Part shown: piece by piece, positions 1 through 8,420 of the stretch
Position numbering within the stretch: position 1 is the first letter of the stretch
Layout: the number at the start of each line of letters is the position of its first letter
Assembly: GCF_900091955.1 (NCBI RefSeq)
Contig: NZ_FMDF01000044.1
Location: forward strand, 1-64,000
DNA length: 64,000 nucleotides
Direction of reading: 5' to 3'
DNA from: Streptomyces sp. Ncost-T10-10d
GTDB lineage: Bacteria > Actinomycetota > Actinomycetes > Streptomycetales > Streptomycetaceae
The notes under the pieces: generated by a model
Told to the model about the DNA's origin: nothing
Database searches by the model: none
The model's input: the letters and a program-made list of their open reading frames with translations, nothing else
Made by a program: the position numbers and the translations under genes

Positions 1-22
1 CCCGCGGACTCGCCCCAGGTGC

Positions 23-255
23 TCAGTGTCGGTGCCGGCCCCGACGGCGGCCCGGCGGCGGACCGGGGCGAACAGTGCGGCCGCACCACCGATGGTCAGG
101 TAACGGGTACTGCCGTCACCACCCGTCTCGGCGAGGCTCTCGCCCGCCGGGGCGGGGGTGGTGGCGCTGTCCGGCTCGGGCGCGGTCACCTCGGTCGGAG
201 CGGCCTCGGATCCGGCCGCCGGAGCGGCCTCGGTGACCTTCGCGCCCGTACTGGT
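23..255 (-). pseudogene. Remnant of a sortase-anchored (LAXTG) surface protein C-terminus
   Basis: On the minus strand an open stretch after a stop at 256-258 encodes an Ala/Pro/Glu/Thr-rich spacer, then LAETGG (about 135-118), then a short hydrophobic run (YLTIGGAAALFA), followed after a one-register shift by a basic RRRGRHRH tail and a stop at 23-25. This order of spacer, LAXTG motif, membrane segment and basic tail is the cell-wall sorting signal used by class E sortases in actinomycetes. The membrane segment is only about 12 residues, no start codon is in frame, and the basic tail sits in a different frame, so I infer a decayed 3' end. The rest of the protein is absent. Confidence 0.4.
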
Positions 256-389
256 TCACGTCCGGGCGGAGGCGAAGCCGGCCGTTCCCGCCTCCGAAAT
301 GGCTGCTGAGCGCGGTGACGGCGATCGTCATGACCGCCTTGAGGACCCGCTCAGCAACGATGGAGAACAGCCGGCCGTATGGTGCGTAC

Positions 390-854
390 ATGACCGCTGA
401 AGCTTCCGAGGAGATCCGCCTCGCCACCCCGGCCGACGTCCCCGCCGTGCGGGCCGTCACCGACGCCGCCTACCGGCACTACATCGAACGCATCGGTCTC
501 GTACCCGCACCGATGGAGGCGGACCACGCGGCGGATGTCGCCGCGGGCCGGGTGCACGTGACAGGGGTCCCGGACGTCATCGGTGTGCTGGTCCTCGTAC
601 CGCACGACGACCACCTCTTCCTGGAGTCCGTCGCCGTCCACCCGGACGCGGCCGGCCGGGGAGTCGGCCGGCGGCTGCTCGCCCACGTGGACGCGCACGC
701 CCGCAGCCTCGGCCTCCCCGAGATCCGGCTCTACACCAACGCCCTGATGTGGGAGAACCAGAAGCTCTACCCGCGCTACGGGTACGAGCTGGTGGAGCGC
801 CGTGTGGACGGCGTGTACGACCGCTTCCACTACCGCAAGCGGCCGGCCGACTGA
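390..854 (+). CDS. GNAT family N-acetyltransferase
   Basis: A 154-residue protein of typical single-domain GNAT length. The central segment FLESVAVHPDAAGRGVGRRL is the acetyl-CoA binding motif A (R/Q-x-x-G-x-G/A), followed by a helix and a C-terminal LYTNALMWENQKLYPRYGYE region typical of motif B. It should transfer an acetyl group from acetyl-CoA to an amine; the substrate is unknown. I chose the ATG at 390 because GNAT similarity begins just after it. No clear ribosome site precedes it, but a TATGGT hexamer six bases upstream would allow leaderless transcription. The next gene starts 35 bases after the stop in the same direction, so the two are probably co-transcribed. Confidence 0.85.
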   Translation: MTAEASEEIRLATPADVPAVRAVTDAAYRHYIERIGLVPAPMEADHAADVAAGRVHVTGVPDVIGVLVLVPHDDHLFLESVAVHPDAAGRGVGRRLLAHVDAHARSLGLPEIRLYTNALMWENQKLYPRYGYELVERRVDGVYDRFHYRKRPAD

Positions 855-889
855 TCGACTCCGTCGATGGGGGATGGCACGATCGGCTC

Positions 890-2437
890 ATGACGACGAT
901 CGACTGGGATTCCGCAGCCGACTCCTTCGACGAGGAGCCCGATCACGGTCTGCTCGACCCGGCGGTCCGGCACGCCTGGGCGCAGCGGCTGGAGAGCTGG
1001 CTGCCCGGTGAGCGCTCGGAGGTGCTCGACCTGGGATGCGGCACCGGAAGCCTTGCGCTGCTCGTCGCCGGGCAGGGGCACCGGGTCACCGCCGTCGACC
1101 GGTCGCCGCGCATGGTGGAGCAGGCGCGGGCCAAGCTCGCCGGGACGGGTACCGGGGTGTTTCTCGGAGACGCGGCCCAACCACCGGTCGGAAAGCAGCA
1201 GTTCGACGTGATCCTGGCCAGGCATGTCGTGTTTCTGCTGCCTGATCCGGCGGCAGTCCTGCGCCACTGGTTCACCCTGCTGCGGCCCGGCGGCCGGCTG
1301 ATCCTGATCGAAGGTGTCTGGGGCGGCGTCGGCCTCTCCGCCGAGCGGCTGACCGGACTTCTCTCCGGGCTCACCGAACGCATCCACCACGAGCGGCTCT
1401 CCGACGATCCGACCCTGTGGGGCAAGCAGGTCGACGACGAGCGCTACGCCCTGGTGGCCCGCGCCGAACCGCCGCACCGGCACACCGAGGTCGTCGATGT
1501 GCATCTGATCCTCCGCCGCGGCCCGGACGTCCTGCTCGCCCGCCGGGCCAATACCGGTTACGCGGACGGGCTGTTCAACGGACCGTCCGGACATGTCGAG
1601 GACGGCGAGGACGTCCGCGAGGCGATGATCCGCGAGGCCGCCGAGGAGATCGGTGTCGAACTCGGCCCGGACGAACTGCGGGTCGCCCTGGTCATGCAGC
1701 ACCGGGGCCCCGGCGGCAGTCCCAGGACCGGCTGGTTCTTCGAGGCGGAGTACGACCCCGCCCGCCCGCCGTACAACCGCGAACCGGACAAGTGCTCCGA
1801 GCTGACATGGTTCCCGCTGGACGCCCTCCCGGACGACATCGTCGCCTACTGCCGCGCGGGACTCGACGGCTACCGCGCGGGGGAGCACTTCCTGATCCAC
1901 TGGCACGAGGACGGCGACACCGTGGCATACCAGCCGCACGCGATCCCCCGCGCCGTCCCGCTGCCGGCCGGCGGGGCCCGCACTGGCGGGGTGCACCACA
2001 TCGAACTGTGGGTGCCCGATCTGCCGGCGGCCGAGCAGGGGTGGGGCTGGCTGCTCGGCGAGCTGGGCCATGTCCCGTACCAGCGCTGGGAACACGGGCG
2101 GAGCTGGCGGCGCGGCGACAGCTATGTGGTGGTCGAGCGGTCACCCGACCTGACCGGGGGGACGCACGACCGCTGCCACCCCGGACTCAATCACCTGGCG
2201 TTCCATGTCCGGGACCGCGCCACCCTCGACGCACTGGTGGCCAGGGCCCCGGAACACGGCTGGCGGCCGCTCTTCCCGGACCGGTACCCGCACGCGGGCG
2301 GCGACGGGCACATCGCCGCCTACCTGGAGGACGCGGCGGGGTACGAGGTGGAGCTGGTCGCCGGAGTCCCGCAGATCCGCCCCGCGCCCCAGGCCCCGGC
2401 GCCGAACACCGACGTATGGGCTTGGCGCCGGGACTGA
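890..2437 (+). CDS. Three-domain fusion: SAM methyltransferase - Nudix hydrolase - VOC domain
   Basis: A 515-residue protein with three enzyme-like domains. Residues 1-180 form a class I SAM-dependent methyltransferase: motif I is LDLGCGTG (46-53), with the acidic ribose-binding Asp near 70. Residues 200-345 form a Nudix hydrolase; the Nudix box spans 234-256 and fits G-x5-E-x7-R-E-x2-E-E-x-G exactly. Residues 367-500 form a vicinal oxygen chelate (glyoxalase/dioxygenase) domain with GVHHIELWV and a second LNHLAFHV strand. Each family is common in Streptomyces, usually as a separate protein. The substrates and any joint pathway are unknown. The chosen ATG gives the complete methyltransferase N-terminus. 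It lies 35 bases after the acetyltransferase gene. Confidence 0.85.
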   Translation: MTTIDWDSAADSFDEEPDHGLLDPAVRHAWAQRLESWLPGERSEVLDLGCGTGSLALLVAGQGHRVTAVDRSPRMVEQARAKLAGTGTGVFLGDAAQPPVGKQQFDVILARHVVFLLPDPAAVLRHWFTLLRPGGRLILIEGVWGGVGLSAERLTGLLSGLTERIHHERLSDDPTLWGKQVDDERYALVARAEPPHRHTEVVDVHLILRRGPDVLLARRANTGYADGLFNGPSGHVEDGEDVREAMIREAAEEIGVELGPDELRVALVMQHRGPGGSPRTGWFFEAEYDPARPPYNREPDKCSELTWFPLDALPDDIVAYCRAGLDGYRAGEHFLIHWHEDGDTVAYQPHAIPRAVPLPAGGARTGGVHHIELWVPDLPAAEQGWGWLLGELGHVPYQRWEHGRSWRRGDSYVVVERSPDLTGGTHDRCHPGLNHLAFHVRDRATLDALVARAPEHGWRPLFPDRYPHAGGDGHIAAYLEDAAGYEVELVAGVPQIRPAPQAPAPNTDVWAWRRD

Positions 2438-2609
2438 AAGGGCGTTCAGGTCAGGTCCGGTCCGGAACGATTTCGCGTAGCCCCCGTCGAGCGGGACGGC
2501 GGCAGCCTCGGGGGACCGGTGTTCCGCACCGGTGGCGGGTCGGCCTCGATGCGAGGGTGGCGACCTGCCGGGTGTGTCTGGCCTTCCGCGACAGAACAAC
2601 CAGTCCGTG

Positions 2610-2646
2610 GTTCCAGTGCCCTGACGCTACGTCAGAGAACTGGAAC
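2610..2646. terminator. Hairpin shared by two convergent genes
   Basis: GTTCCAGT (2610-2617) pairs perfectly with ACTGGAAC (2639-2646), with an inner CTGAC/GTCAG pair at 2621-2625 and 2631-2635. It lies between the convergent fusion gene and amidase gene and contains the amidase stop codon (2632-2634). It is a likely bidirectional terminator. Confidence 0.55.
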
Positions 2647-4059
2647 ACTGCTCCAGGGCCGGACGGACTCGATCGCCGCCGCGACGCGGAACACCGTGGC
2701 GTCGTCGTAGGTGCGTCCGACGACCTGCACCCCCGTCGGTACTCCGGTCGAGGCGAAACCGGACGGCACGCTCAGCACCGGGCAGCGGCTGGCTATGTTG
2801 AACGCTGTGGTCATCGCGGATTCCAGATAGAAGTCCAGTTCGACGCCGTTGATCACGACCTTGGTCGAGAGGTGGTCGTCGTCCGCCCTGAGCGCCGGGA
2901 CGGCGGTCGTCGGGCACAGCAGGACGTCGTAGCGGTCCAGCAGCGTGCCGAGCGTAGTCTGCACCGCGGCCTCGATCTCAAGACCTTGCAGGAAGCTGCC
3001 GGGCTCGCGGACGGCCTCGGCGGCCCGCCGGGCGAAGTCGAGTGCGTACGTGGTGAGCTGGTCGCCGTGCTCGGCGGCGACCGAGGCGATGTAGGGGCCG
3101 AAGATCGAGCCGAAGTGGATCATCGCTGCCCGCATCACGTCCGCGCGCATGATGGGGACTTCCACCTCCTCGACGATGGCACCGGCCGCGCGCAGCGCCT
3201 CCGCGACCGCGCGGGTGTTGGCCTCGACCTCGGGGTCGACCGGCCAGTCCCCGAGGGTGACCGAGAGCGCCACCCGCAGGCCTTCGGCGCTCTCGAACCG
3301 CTCGGGCAGGACGAGTTCGGACCGCAGCGAGACGGCGTCCAACGGGTGCGGCCCCGCGATGACGTTCTCCAGCAGGGCGCAGTCGGCGACGGTGCGCGCC
3401 ATCGGGCCGTCGTGGCAGTACGTGTCGAGGTTGAACGGCGTCATCGCCGGCACGCGCCCGTACGGCGGCTTGAAGCCGACCGTGCCCGTGTACGAAGCGG
3501 GGATGCGGATCGAGCCGCCGATGTCGGAGCCGGTCGCGAGCGTCGTCTCGCCCGCCGCGAGTGCGGCGCCCGCGCCGCCCGAGGAGCCACCCGGGGTGAA
3601 CTCCGGGTTCCACGGGTTGCGGGTGACGCCCCACAGCCGTGATTGCGTGTATCCCGCGCAACTGAACTCCGGGGTCGTGGTCCGGGCGTGCACGATGCCG
3701 CCGGCGGCCTGGACCCGCTCGATCACCGGGTGCGTCTGTTCGGCGATCTCCCCCTGGAACGCCAGGGAGCCGTCCGTGCTGAGGCGCCCCGCGATGGGCT
3801 GCTCCTCCTTCGTCGCGACGGCGAGGCCCTCCAGCGCACGGGGTGCTTCGCCCTTGCCCCCGTACCGGGCTTCGGCCTCGCGGGCGGCGGCGAGTGCCTC
3901 CTCGAAGGTCTGCTCCGCAAGGGCGTTGACCTTCGGCTCGACGGCTTCGGCACGCGCGATGATCGCGGTCATCAGCTCGACCGGCGAGAGGGAACGGTCA
4001 CGGAAGCGGCGCAGGGCCTCGGTCGCCGGCAGATGGGCGAGGTCGGTGAGGTCGGTCAT
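2632..4059 (-). CDS. Amidase signature (AS) family amidase
   Basis: A 475-residue protein of normal length for the amidase signature family, which hydrolyses carboxylic amides using a Ser-cisSer-Lys triad. The Lys is in ATKEE (about residue 84), the cis-Ser is in the GGSSGG loop (about 159), and the nucleophile is in GSDIGGSIRIPAS (about 183); the 24-residue spacing of the two serines matches the family. The start has AAGGACC shortly upstream. The gene shares a strand with an amidohydrolase and an APC permease, suggesting uptake and breakdown of an amide-containing nitrogen compound; the real substrate cannot be read from the sequence. It could also act on N-acyl amines or urea derivatives. 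Confidence 0.85.
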   Translation of the reverse strand: MTDLTDLAHLPATEALRRFRDRSLSPVELMTAIIARAEAVEPKVNALAEQTFEEALAAAREAEARYGGKGEAPRALEGLAVATKEEQPIAGRLSTDGSLAFQGEIAEQTHPVIERVQAAGGIVHARTTTPEFSCAGYTQSRLWGVTRNPWNPEFTPGGSSGGAGAALAAGETTLATGSDIGGSIRIPASYTGTVGFKPPYGRVPAMTPFNLDTYCHDGPMARTVADCALLENVIAGPHPLDAVSLRSELVLPERFESAEGLRVALSVTLGDWPVDPEVEANTRAVAEALRAAGAIVEEVEVPIMRADVMRAAMIHFGSIFGPYIASVAAEHGDQLTTYALDFARRAAEAVREPGSFLQGLEIEAAVQTTLGTLLDRYDVLLCPTTAVPALRADDDHLSTKVVINGVELDFYLESAMTTAFNIASRCPVLSVPSGFASTGVPTGVQVVGRTYDDATVFRVAAAIESVRPWSSVPVL

Positions 4060-4373
4060 GTGAGGGTCCTTTGCGATGAATCGGAGGAGTCGGGTGGGCG
4101 CGCGGCGTCATCCGCCGAATACGGGCCGGACCTCGTCCGGGGCCGCGGCCCCGGGGCCGGGTGGCGCGTGCGGGGACGCCGGGGCTGCTCAGGACGGTGT
4201 CGTGGGACCGGATTCGCTGATCCTTCCGCCCCGGCGAGGCCGTCTCGTCGGTGATGTGCCGGACGACCGCGAGGCCGTGGCGGACAGGAGGAGGCCGATG
4301 CCCTCGTCGCGCCGGGCGCGGGCGAGCGCGGGGGAGTGTCCCCGGGGGCGGCCGGGGACCGTTGGCGCGGCCG
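4060..4373. other. Intergenic region, 314 bases
   Basis: This spacer lies between the amidohydrolase stop and the amidase start, both on the minus strand. I see no gene. It contains a perfect 14-base palindrome, GGGGCCGCGGCCCC, at 4139-4152, and the amidase ribosome binding site near its left edge. Confidence 0.5.
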
Positions 4374-6011
4374 TCAGGAGGCGGAGTGCACCAGCGCTCC
4401 CCCCACGTAGGTCTGCAGAACCCGGGCCGTGTGGATCTCCTCGGCCGGGTTGGTGAAGATGTCCCGGTCGAGGACCACCAGGTCGGCGAGGTGGCCCGGC
4501 CGCAGGGTACCGGCGTCGTCCGTGCCGTTGACGTGGGCCGACCCCGCCGTGTAGGAGGCGACGGCGGTGGCGAGGTCGAGCCGCTGTTCGGGCAGGAAGA
4601 CCCGGCCGTCGGTTGCCCCGGGCTGCATCCGGTTGACGGCGACATGGATTCCGGCGAGCGGGTCGGGGCTGCTCACGGACCAGTCGCTGCCTGCCGCGAG
4701 CGTCGCGCCGGCCCGCAGCAGGGAACCGAAGGGGTACTGCCAGGCGGCGCGCTCGGGGCCCAGGTAGGGGATGGTCAGCTCGTCCATCTGCGGCTCGTGC
4801 GAGGCCCAGAGCGGCTGGATGTTGGCTATCGCCCCGAGCCTGGCGAAACGCGGGATGTCGTCGGGGTGGACCACCTGCAGGTGAGCGAGGTGGTGTCGGG
4901 TGGCACGGCGGCCGTTGGCGGTGCGGGCCGCCTCGATCGCATCCAGTGCCTCGCGCACCGCGCGGTCGCCGAGGGCGTGGAAGTGCACCTGGAAGTCGAG
5001 CGCGTCGAGCTCGGTGACGTACGCGCGCAGCGCGACCGGGTCGACGAAGCTCAGGCCGCTGTTGGCGGTGGCACAGCCGCAGCCGTCCAGGTAGGGGGTG
5101 GTCATCGCGGCGGTGAAGTTCTCCGCGATGCCGTCCTGCATGATCTTCACCGAGCCGGCCCGGAACCTGCCGTGGGCCAGTTCCTCGCGGCGGGAGACCA
5201 GCTCCGGGATCTGGTCGGAGCCCCGGCCGCGGTCCCACCAGAGCGCGCCGTTGACCCGGGCGGTGAGAGTTCCCCCGCGGGCGGCGGTGAGATATGCGTC
5301 GGAGGGGTCGGGCTGGCCGTTGAACACGCCGAGCAGGGCGTCCTGCCAGCCGGTGATCCCGAGCGAGTGGAGCAGCCGCTGCGCGCGCAGCAGGCCGTCG
5401 AGGCGGTCGGCGGCGGTCTTCTCGGGCACCAGCCGGGCCACCAGGCCGGTGGCGCCTTCCTGGAGGACGCCGCTCGGTGTGCCGTCGCCCTCCCGTTCGA
5501 TCCGGCCGTCGGCGGGGTCCGGGGTGTCCCGGGTGATGCCCGCGAGTTCGAGCGCGCGGGTGTTGGCCCAGGCACCGTGGTGGTCGCGGTTGACCAGGTA
5601 CACCGGCCGGTCCGGTACCACCGAGTCGAGCAGCTGCCGGGTCGGGAGGCCGCCCTCGAAGCTCTCCAGGGACCAGCCGCCACCGGTGATCCAGGTGCTG
5701 TCGGGGTGGGCATGGGCGAACTCGCGGAGGCGGTGCAGGTATTCGTCGACTCCCACGGTGCCGCTGAGGTCGCACTCGGCGAGCTCCAGGCCGCCGTAGA
5801 CGGCGTGAATGTGGGAATCCTGGAAGCCGGGAAGCAGCAGCTTGCCCCTGAGGTCGACCACTTCGGTCTTCGGGCCGATCAGCTCCCGTACCTCGTCATG
5901 GCCGACGGCCGAGATCCGCTCCCCTGTGACGGCGAGGCTGCTCGCCCGGGTGCGGGCGGAGTCCCCGGTGTGCACGGGGCCTTGGGTGAAGACCAGATCG
6001 GCCTTGGTCAT
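4374..6011 (-). CDS. Amidohydrolase, YtcJ-like (amidohydrolase family 3)
   Basis: A 545-residue metal-dependent hydrolase. The metal ligands are visible: DSHIHA near residues 65-70 (HxH), VHFHALGDRA in the middle, HHLAHLQ, and AAGSDWSVSSPDPL near the C-terminus. YtcJ-type proteins hydrolyse N-acyl or N-formyl compounds and cyclic amides in the cytoplasm. I chose the ATG at 6011 because AGGAG precedes it at good spacing; an upstream in-frame ATG at 6119 would add 36 low-complexity residues. It sits between an amidase and an APC permease on the same strand, so the three may form one catabolic operon. The substrate is unknown. Confidence 0.85.
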   Translation of the reverse strand: MTKADLVFTQGPVHTGDSARTRASSLAVTGERISAVGHDEVRELIGPKTEVVDLRGKLLLPGFQDSHIHAVYGGLELAECDLSGTVGVDEYLHRLREFAHAHPDSTWITGGGWSLESFEGGLPTRQLLDSVVPDRPVYLVNRDHHGAWANTRALELAGITRDTPDPADGRIEREGDGTPSGVLQEGATGLVARLVPEKTAADRLDGLLRAQRLLHSLGITGWQDALLGVFNGQPDPSDAYLTAARGGTLTARVNGALWWDRGRGSDQIPELVSRREELAHGRFRAGSVKIMQDGIAENFTAAMTTPYLDGCGCATANSGLSFVDPVALRAYVTELDALDFQVHFHALGDRAVREALDAIEAARTANGRRATRHHLAHLQVVHPDDIPRFARLGAIANIQPLWASHEPQMDELTIPYLGPERAAWQYPFGSLLRAGATLAAGSDWSVSSPDPLAGIHVAVNRMQPGATDGRVFLPEQRLDLATAVASYTAGSAHVNGTDDAGTLRPGHLADLVVLDRDIFTNPAEEIHTARVLQTYVGGALVHSAS

Positions 6012-6102
6012 GGAAGGTGCTCCTGGTGGGTCGGCGGCCGCGAACGGACCGCTGGAGGGAACGAGGTGCCGCGGTCCGCGCCGCGCGTCAGCGGGGCGCC
6101 GG

Positions 6103-7584
6103 TCAGACGGCGGTGTCATGGGTACCGATGAAGTAGGGCGACCGGCGGTGCCAGCGGGCCCACGCGGCGGCCAGCAGTCCGGAACCGATCATCAGGACCG
6201 GGACGAGCAGTGCGAACCAGCCGTTGTCGGCGGAGACTTCGAAGTGATCGGTGGAGCGGTAGAAGGTCCAGGTGAGGTAGCCGCCGGTGGCGAGCAGCGC
6301 GAGCGCGCCCAGCACCGGTCCGACGACGGCGCGCAGGGCCTCCAGCGGTGACGTGCGCAACAGGTGGCGGAAGCGCACCGCGGCGGCCGCGGCGGTGAGG
6401 GCGTAGTAGAGGGCGACGACGATGCCGATCGCGTTGACGGCGGCGAAGATCAAGTCGTTGACGGTGGGGATGACCAGCGCCGCCGTGGCGAGGACCAGGG
6501 CGATCGCGGTGATCAGCAGGGTGCCGACGGCGGGGGTCCCGTGCTTGGGATGCAGCCGCGTCCAGACGGGACCGAGAACGCCGTCGCGGCCCATCGCGTA
6601 CATCCCGCGCGCGGTGGGGATGACCGAGGCCTGGAGGGACGCCACCGCGGAGAACGTGAGGGCGATGAGCGGCAGTGCGGCCAGCGGCTGTTCGGCAAGC
6701 TTCATACCGAAGTAGGCAAGTCCCTGCGCGCCGTTGTCGGCCAGTTCGTCCAGCGGCAGGACCCGTTGGAAGGCGGTGCCGGCGAGCAGGAAGAGGAGCA
6801 GCATGACGGTCAGGGCGATGAATCCGCCGCGGGAGGCGTCCCGCGGGTCACTGACCTCTTCACCGACGCTGAAGACCGACTCGAAGCCCCAGTAGCAGAA
6901 GACCGCGAGCACCATGCCCTGGGCGAGGGCCGCGGCTGAGGGGATGTCGAAGGGGTTGAACCACTGGAGCGAGAAGGGCTGGTCCCCGGCGAACAGACCG
7001 TAGCCGCAGAAGGCGAGCAGCACGCCGTACTCGAAGATCAACAGGTACTTCTGCAGACGCGCCGCGAGGTCGAGTCCGCGGACGGCGACCAGTGCGGCGG
7101 CGACCAGGACGGCCATGCCGAGCAGGGTGGACTGGAGGGTGGAGTCCGGATCGAGGGAGAGACCGGCGACGCTGTGGACGGAGGCCTGGCCGAGGAGCTG
7201 GATGGTCGCCGAGCCCGTCACGGTGGTGGTGTAGGCCATGAACACGATGGTGCCGACGACGTTGACCCATCCGATCAGGAATCCCAGCCAGGGGCTGAAG
7301 ATGTCGCCGACCCACTTGTAGCTGCTGCCGGCGTTGGGTTCGACGCGGTTGAGCCGCCCATAGCCGCCGGCTATGCCGAGCACGGGCAGGAAGGCCAGCA
7401 GCATGATCGCCGGTAGATGCAGGCCGACGATGCTCGCCATCAGACCGAGTCCGATGCCGATGCTGCTGGTCGCCGCGGTGCTCGACGCGGCGAGGACGAT
7501 GCCGTCGACGACGCCTATGGATTTCCGCATCGTGGCCTCGGGGGCCTGGGCGTTTCTTATCGGCGTGGTGCTTGCACTTGTCAC
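6103..7584 (-). CDS. APC superfamily amino acid/amine permease
   Basis: A 493-residue polytopic membrane protein with about 12 hydrophobic segments. The N-terminus (MRKSIGVVDGIVLAASSTAA) and the first helices match amino acid-polyamine-organocation permeases, which import amino acids or amines by cation symport. The start is uncertain: GTG at 7584 adds an 18-residue cytosolic tail, while ATG at 7530 begins at MRKSIG and has GAGG upstream. It is divergent from a TetR gene that probably controls it, and is followed by an amidohydrolase and an amidase, consistent with a cluster for uptake and degradation of a nitrogenous substrate. Confidence 0.85.
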   Translation of the reverse strand: MTSASTTPIRNAQAPEATMRKSIGVVDGIVLAASSTAATSSIGIGLGLMASIVGLHLPAIMLLAFLPVLGIAGGYGRLNRVEPNAGSSYKWVGDIFSPWLGFLIGWVNVVGTIVFMAYTTTVTGSATIQLLGQASVHSVAGLSLDPDSTLQSTLLGMAVLVAAALVAVRGLDLAARLQKYLLIFEYGVLLAFCGYGLFAGDQPFSLQWFNPFDIPSAAALAQGMVLAVFCYWGFESVFSVGEEVSDPRDASRGGFIALTVMLLLFLLAGTAFQRVLPLDELADNGAQGLAYFGMKLAEQPLAALPLIALTFSAVASLQASVIPTARGMYAMGRDGVLGPVWTRLHPKHGTPAVGTLLITAIALVLATAALVIPTVNDLIFAAVNAIGIVVALYYALTAAAAAVRFRHLLRTSPLEALRAVVGPVLGALALLATGGYLTWTFYRSTDHFEVSADNGWFALLVPVLMIGSGLLAAAWARWHRRSPYFIGTHDTAV

Positions 7585-7702
7585 TGGTACCACCAACGGA
7601 TCGTCGCCTTGCGCAGGGGAAGGTGGGCGGAGGGCCCGGATGGCAGGCCATGAAACCGCTGCCCCCTTCACACGTCAATGGCGTTGTCATAAGCTCCGCG
7701 CC

Positions 7703-8419
7703 ATGAATGAGCGTGTGGTTCCGGAGCCGCAGCGGCGGCGCAGAAGGCCGACGAAGCAGGGCATGGTGCTCTCCGAGCAGGTCATCGTGGAGACGGCCCT
7801 GCGGCTGGTCGGTCAGCACGGTGCGGACGCGTTGACGGTCCGGCGGCTGGGAGCGGCGCTGGGCGCCGACCCCAGTGCGCTCTACCGGTACTTCCGCAAC
7901 ACCGACGACCTGCTGCTGGCGGTCGCCGACGAGCTCATCGGCCGTGCCCAGCTCGGCTGGCGGTCCACCGGCCAGTGGCGTACCGACCTGTGCGAGCTGG
8001 GTCTGCGTGTCCACGCCTCGTACCAGGCGCATCCGCAGGCCGCCCTGCTGGCGGCGCACCGGACGACCGGGCGGGACAACGAGATGCGGGCCGTGGAGAG
8101 GGTCCTCGGCGTGCTGCGGTCGGCGGGCTTCGGCGACCGGGAAGCGGTGCGGATCTATCACGCCTTCGTGGACCAGGCGCTCGCCTTCGCGGCCCTGGAC
8201 GCGGCGGCGCTCGCCCTGCCGGCTCCCGCGCAGGCGGCCGATCTCCAGGTGTGGCAGGACCGCTACGGGCGCCTGGATGCGAGCGCCTATCCCCACATCG
8301 CCGCCACCGCGCAACTGCTGGCGGTCGACATGATGCTCAGTGGCTATCCGTTCGCGCTGGAGTTGCTGCTCGACGCCGTCGAGGCCAGGCTGCCCCGGGC
8401 GGGCGGGGAGGCCGGCTGA
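7703..8419 (+). CDS. TetR family transcriptional regulator
   Basis: A 238-residue protein. After a basic N-terminal tail, residues 23-72 form a helix-turn-helix (VETALRLVGQHGADALTVRR then LGADPSALYRYFRNTDDLL), the TetR DNA-binding domain. The C-terminal domain is helical and presumably binds a ligand from the adjacent catabolic cluster. It is divergent from the permease gene with 118 bases between, where a small inverted repeat, ATGGCAGGCCAT (7640-7651), and a TTGTCA element are candidates for control sites. The gene appears complete, but the sequence right after its stop belongs to a truncated oxidoreductase. Confidence 0.85.
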   Translation: MNERVVPEPQRRRRRPTKQGMVLSEQVIVETALRLVGQHGADALTVRRLGAALGADPSALYRYFRNTDDLLLAVADELIGRAQLGWRSTGQWRTDLCELGLRVHASYQAHPQAALLAAHRTTGRDNEMRAVERVLGVLRSAGFGDREAVRIYHAFVDQALAFAALDAAALALPAPAQAADLQVWQDRYGRLDASAYPHIAATAQLLAVDMMLSGYPFALELLLDAVEARLPRAGGEAG

Positions 8420-8420
8420 G

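Noticed and set aside
1417..3642. A plus-strand open frame of about 740 codons across the fusion gene and the amidase gene
   Set aside because: It overlaps two well-supported genes in the wrong frames and crosses their terminator.
4139..4152. Palindrome GGGGCCGCGGCCCC as a regulatory site
   Set aside because: Perfect GC palindromes of this size are expected by chance in DNA of this composition, and it is not near a promoter.
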